Notes under the pieces: model-generated
The model's database searches: none
What the model was told of the DNA's origin: nothing
What the model saw: the letters and a program-made list of their open reading frames with translations, nothing else
Program-made: the position numbers and the translations under genes
Assembly (NCBI GenBank): GCA_028710615.1
Contig: JAQTTT010000003.1
Coordinates: 1 to 34,315 of the forward strand
Source: Candidatus Nanoarchaeia archaeon
Lineage (GTDB): Archaea > Nanobdellota > Nanobdellia > Tiddalikarchaeales > Tiddalikarchaeaceae
Length of the DNA: 34,315 bases
Direction: 5' to 3'
Shown here: positions 32,769 through 34,315 of the stretch, piece by piece
Layout of the letters: each line of letters opens with the position of its first letter
How positions within the stretch are numbered: position 1 is the stretch's first letter

Positions 32769-33825
32769 TTTTTTTCATCTCAAATTCAACTATTTCTTTA
32801 AGTATGTCATTAATTGAATATTTGTATTCCCAATCAGGATAATCTTTTTTGAATTTTCCAACATCTGAGATGTACCAGATATGATCGCCTTCTCTGGGCT
32901 TTTCCTCGTAATTGATTATTGCTTTTTTTCCGCTTAATTTTTCAATCAATTCAATTGCTTCAAGCATTGAAATATTTGAATGCCTTGAGCCGCCCATATT
33001 GTAAACTTCACCTTTTTTAGGATTATTTGCAAAATGATTAAAAGCGTTTATTAAATCATAAGAATGAATATTGTCCCTCACTTGCTTTCCCTTATGCCCG
33101 ATTATTGTGTAGGGCTTTTGATGAATTATGCATTTAACCAAGTATGATAAAAAGCCATGAAGCTTTGTTCCTGAATGGCAAGGTCCAGTCAAGCATCCTC
33201 CCCTGAATATTCCCGTGTATAATCCAAAGTATTTTCCATATTCTTGAACAAGTATGTCTGCCGCAACTTTGGATGCTCCGAATAGGCTGTGCTTTGAATT
33301 GTCTATGCTCATGCTTTCATCAATGCCGTGTTTTGAAAATTTATGGGAAGAATCGAGTTCAAAGCGTTTTTCCTTTTCCATTATTGGGAGGCTGTTTGGA
33401 GTGTCGCCGTAAACTTTGTTAGTTGATGTGAAAATAAAAACCCCTTTTGGAGAATGTTTTCTGAAACTCTCAAGCAAATTAAGGGTTCCATTAGCATTAA
33501 CTTCAAAATCAGTAAACGGCTCTTTTGCCGCCCAATCATGCGAAGGCTGGGCAGCGGCATGAATAATTATTTCAAAAGGCCCTTCTTTTTTGAATAATTC
33601 CTCGATTTTTATTTTGTCGCGTATATCTATTGAATAATGAACATAATTTTGCTTGCATTCTTTTTTTGTATTTTCATTGTTGCTTTGGGTGCTGGCTTCC
33701 TTGCCGAAATAATAAGCCCGCATATCATTGTCAATGCCTATTACCTTAAAATTTTTTTTTGAGTAAAATTTTACAGCTTCTGAACCTATTAGCCCTGCTG
33801 AACCAGTTATTAATATTTTAAACAT
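32761..33825 (-). CDS. NAD-dependent epimerase-like SDR, CDP-paratose 2-epimerase family, catalytic Tyr replaced by Phe (first of tandem pair)
   Basis: 354 residues. Rossmann turn [20 protein letters not shown] (5-24), [15 protein letters not shown] (31-45), [19 protein letters not shown] (89-107), [16 protein letters not shown] (132-147), [26 protein letters not shown] and [14 protein letters not shown] follow in the order of RfbE-type epimerases, [10 protein letters not shown] and GKQVRD being especially alike. At the SDR active site the sequence is SLFGASK (180-186): Phe182 stands where Tyr is expected, with Lys186 retained. It could be a partner subunit, or use another residue as acid/base. 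It precedes the Tyr-containing paralogue with an 8-bp overlap. Confidence 0.8.
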   Translation of the reverse strand: MFKILITGSAGLIGSEAVKFYSKKNFKVIGIDNDMRAYYFGKEASTQSNNENTKKECKQNYVHYSIDIRDKIKIEELFKKEGPFEIIIHAAAQPSHDWAAKEPFTDFEVNANGTLNLLESFRKHSPKGVFIFTSTNKVYGDTPNSLPIMEKEKRFELDSSHKFSKHGIDESMSIDNSKHSLFGASKVAADILVQEYGKYFGLYTGIFRGGCLTGPCHSGTKLHGFLSYLVKCIIHQKPYTIIGHKGKQVRDNIHSYDLINAFNHFANNPKKGEVYNMGGSRHSNISMLEAIELIEKLSGKKAIINYEEKPREGDHIWYISDVGKFKKDYPDWEYKYSINDILKEIVEFEMKKNE

Positions 33826-33837
33826 ACTGTTTAAGTT

Positions 33838-33851
33838 ATTATTTATTATTT
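33838..33851 (-). repeat. Two tandem copies of a 7-bp repeat in a promoter
   Basis: ATTATTT x2 on the plus strand (AAATAAT x2 on the sense strand), overlapping the start-proximal end of the TATA box of the epimerase operon. Confidence 0.45.
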
Positions 33852-33856
33852 ATATC
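33847..33856 (-). promoter_or_regulatory. TATA box of the tandem epimerase operon
   Basis: GATATAAATA on the minus strand, centred about 26 nt before the ATG at 33825. Confidence 0.6.
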
Positions 33857-33946
33857 TTTTTTGTTGCATTTTTAATCTTTTTTAAGGCATTATTATGAAA
33901 AATAAAGGGCATTAATTGCATTCAAAATCTTTTTTTTTTCAAAAAC

Positions 33947-33956
33947 TATTTAATAA
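33947..33956 (+). promoter_or_regulatory. TATA box of the last radical SAM gene
   Basis: TATTTAATAA centred 26-27 nt before the ATG at 33978; a T10 tract (33930-33939) lies just upstream. Confidence 0.55.
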
Positions 33957-33977
33957 GCAAATAATTTGATTAATTTT

Positions 33978-34315
33978 ATGAAAAAAATAAGGTTTTTATT
34001 CATTAATTTGTTCAATCCCAGATTAAAAAATGAAAAATCTTATTTTCCATTATCCATCAGTTATTTAATAAGCTATGTCAATAAATACCTCAAAAATGCA
34101 AATCTCATTGAATTCAGCATGATAAATGATTGCTTTGAAGAGAATATTAAAAAAATTAAGCCGGACATTATTGGAATTACCTGCGTATCCCAATATTATG
34201 GCTGGGCAAAAAAAATTTCTGATTTTTCAAAAAAAATAGGCATAAAACACGTAATTATAGGGGGCATTCACATATCCTTGCATCCAGAATCCCTCAGTAA
34301 AAATATGGATATCGG
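33978..34315 (+). CDS. B12-binding domain of a radical SAM protein, N-terminal part only
   Basis: 112 residues before the window ends. The N-terminus reads FLFINLFNPRLKNEKSYFPL, then SISYLISYVNKY, IKPDIIGITCVSQYYGWAKK and HVIIGGIHISLHPESL. This is the Rossmann-like cobalamin-binding half typical of class B radical SAM proteins, parallel to LGGCHASALPFE and VGGPHASLYPEH in the two complete homologues in this window. The CxxxCxxC core should follow beyond the edge. No cobalamin-ligand His motif is visible. It would be the third such gene within 23 kb. Confidence 0.8.
   Translation, partial: MKKIRFLFINLFNPRLKNEKSYFPLSISYLISYVNKYLKNANLIEFSMINDCFEENIKKIKPDIIGITCVSQYYGWAKKISDFSKKIGIKHVIIGGIHISLHPESLSKNMDI

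Noticed and set aside
33858-33946. Possible small RNA or small gene in the spacer before the last radical SAM gene
   Set aside because: No frame longer than a few codons, no hairpin, and no tRNA-like cloverleaf or conserved GGTTC box.
1-34315. Long antisense frames within real genes (for example 1917-2330, 9843-10286, 24650-25072)
   Set aside because: Translations are low-complexity or lack any family motif and lie opposite genes with clear catalytic motifs; they are by-products of A/T-rich codon use.
1-34315. Mobile elements, CRISPR arrays, tRNA or rRNA genes
   Set aside because: No transposase motifs, terminal inverted repeats with target duplications, regularly spaced repeats, or RNA gene consensus boxes were recognised on either strand.

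Overview
The window looks like part of an AT-rich archaeal chromosome, most probably from a small-genome DPANN-type lineage (Woesearchaeota/Pacearchaeota-like). The evidence is an Orc1/Cdc6 replication initiator, an AglB/STT3 oligosaccharyltransferase, a GlcNAc-1-P transferase of the dolichol type, and TATA-like boxes lying almost constantly 24-32 nt before start codons, as expected for leaderless archaeal mRNAs. The lineage is inference; no rRNA, tRNA, CRISPR array or insertion sequence was found.

Layout. (1) 1-6882: housekeeping genes. A partial family II pyrophosphatase diverges from an isoaspartyl methyltransferase gene; then comes a tightly coupled four-gene operon, orc1/cdc6 - SpoIIM-like membrane protein - aglB - GPT. 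(2) 6883-19872: a surface-sugar region with GT2, GT4 and YfhO-type glycosyltransferases. It carries an operon with CDP-glucose synthase (RfbF), CDP-glucose 4,6-dehydratase (RfbG) and an SDR reductase, plus a separate RfbH, the PMP/[2Fe-2S] 3-dehydratase that commits to 3,6-dideoxyhexoses. (3) 19945-24380: a four-gene minus-strand operon (HddC-like nucleotidyltransferase, GT4, FkbM methyltransferase, second methyltransferase-fold protein) divergent from an HddA-like heptose-phosphate kinase across one symmetric TATA box. (4) 24429-29858: SPASM and B12-binding radical SAM proteins, a GDP-mannose-4,6-dehydratase-like enzyme with a partner reductase, and a GalU-like uridylyltransferase. (5) 30034-34315: FkbM methyltransferase, GT2 with a galactosyltransferase-like C-terminus, two tandem CDP-paratose-2-epimerase-like genes, and the start of another B12-binding radical SAM gene.

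How they fit together (inference): GPT starts a lipid-linked glycan; the GT2/GT4/GT-C enzymes extend it with ordinary sugars, a CDP-3,6-dideoxyhexose (paratose/tyvelose type) and a GDP-heptose-derived sugar possibly 6-deoxygenated; methyltransferases and perhaps the radical SAM enzymes decorate it; AglB transfers it to surface proteins. The standout observation is thus an O-antigen-like deoxysugar repertoire apparently wired into an archaeal N-glycosylation locus. Secondary points are symmetric single-TATA divergent promoters, an 8-bp tandem repeat filling the TATA-to-start spacer of a glycosyltransferase gene, and a perfect bidirectional terminator palindrome whose loop is a stop codon.

Every gap between genes is under 200 bases; they hold promoters, T-tracts or nothing recognisable.
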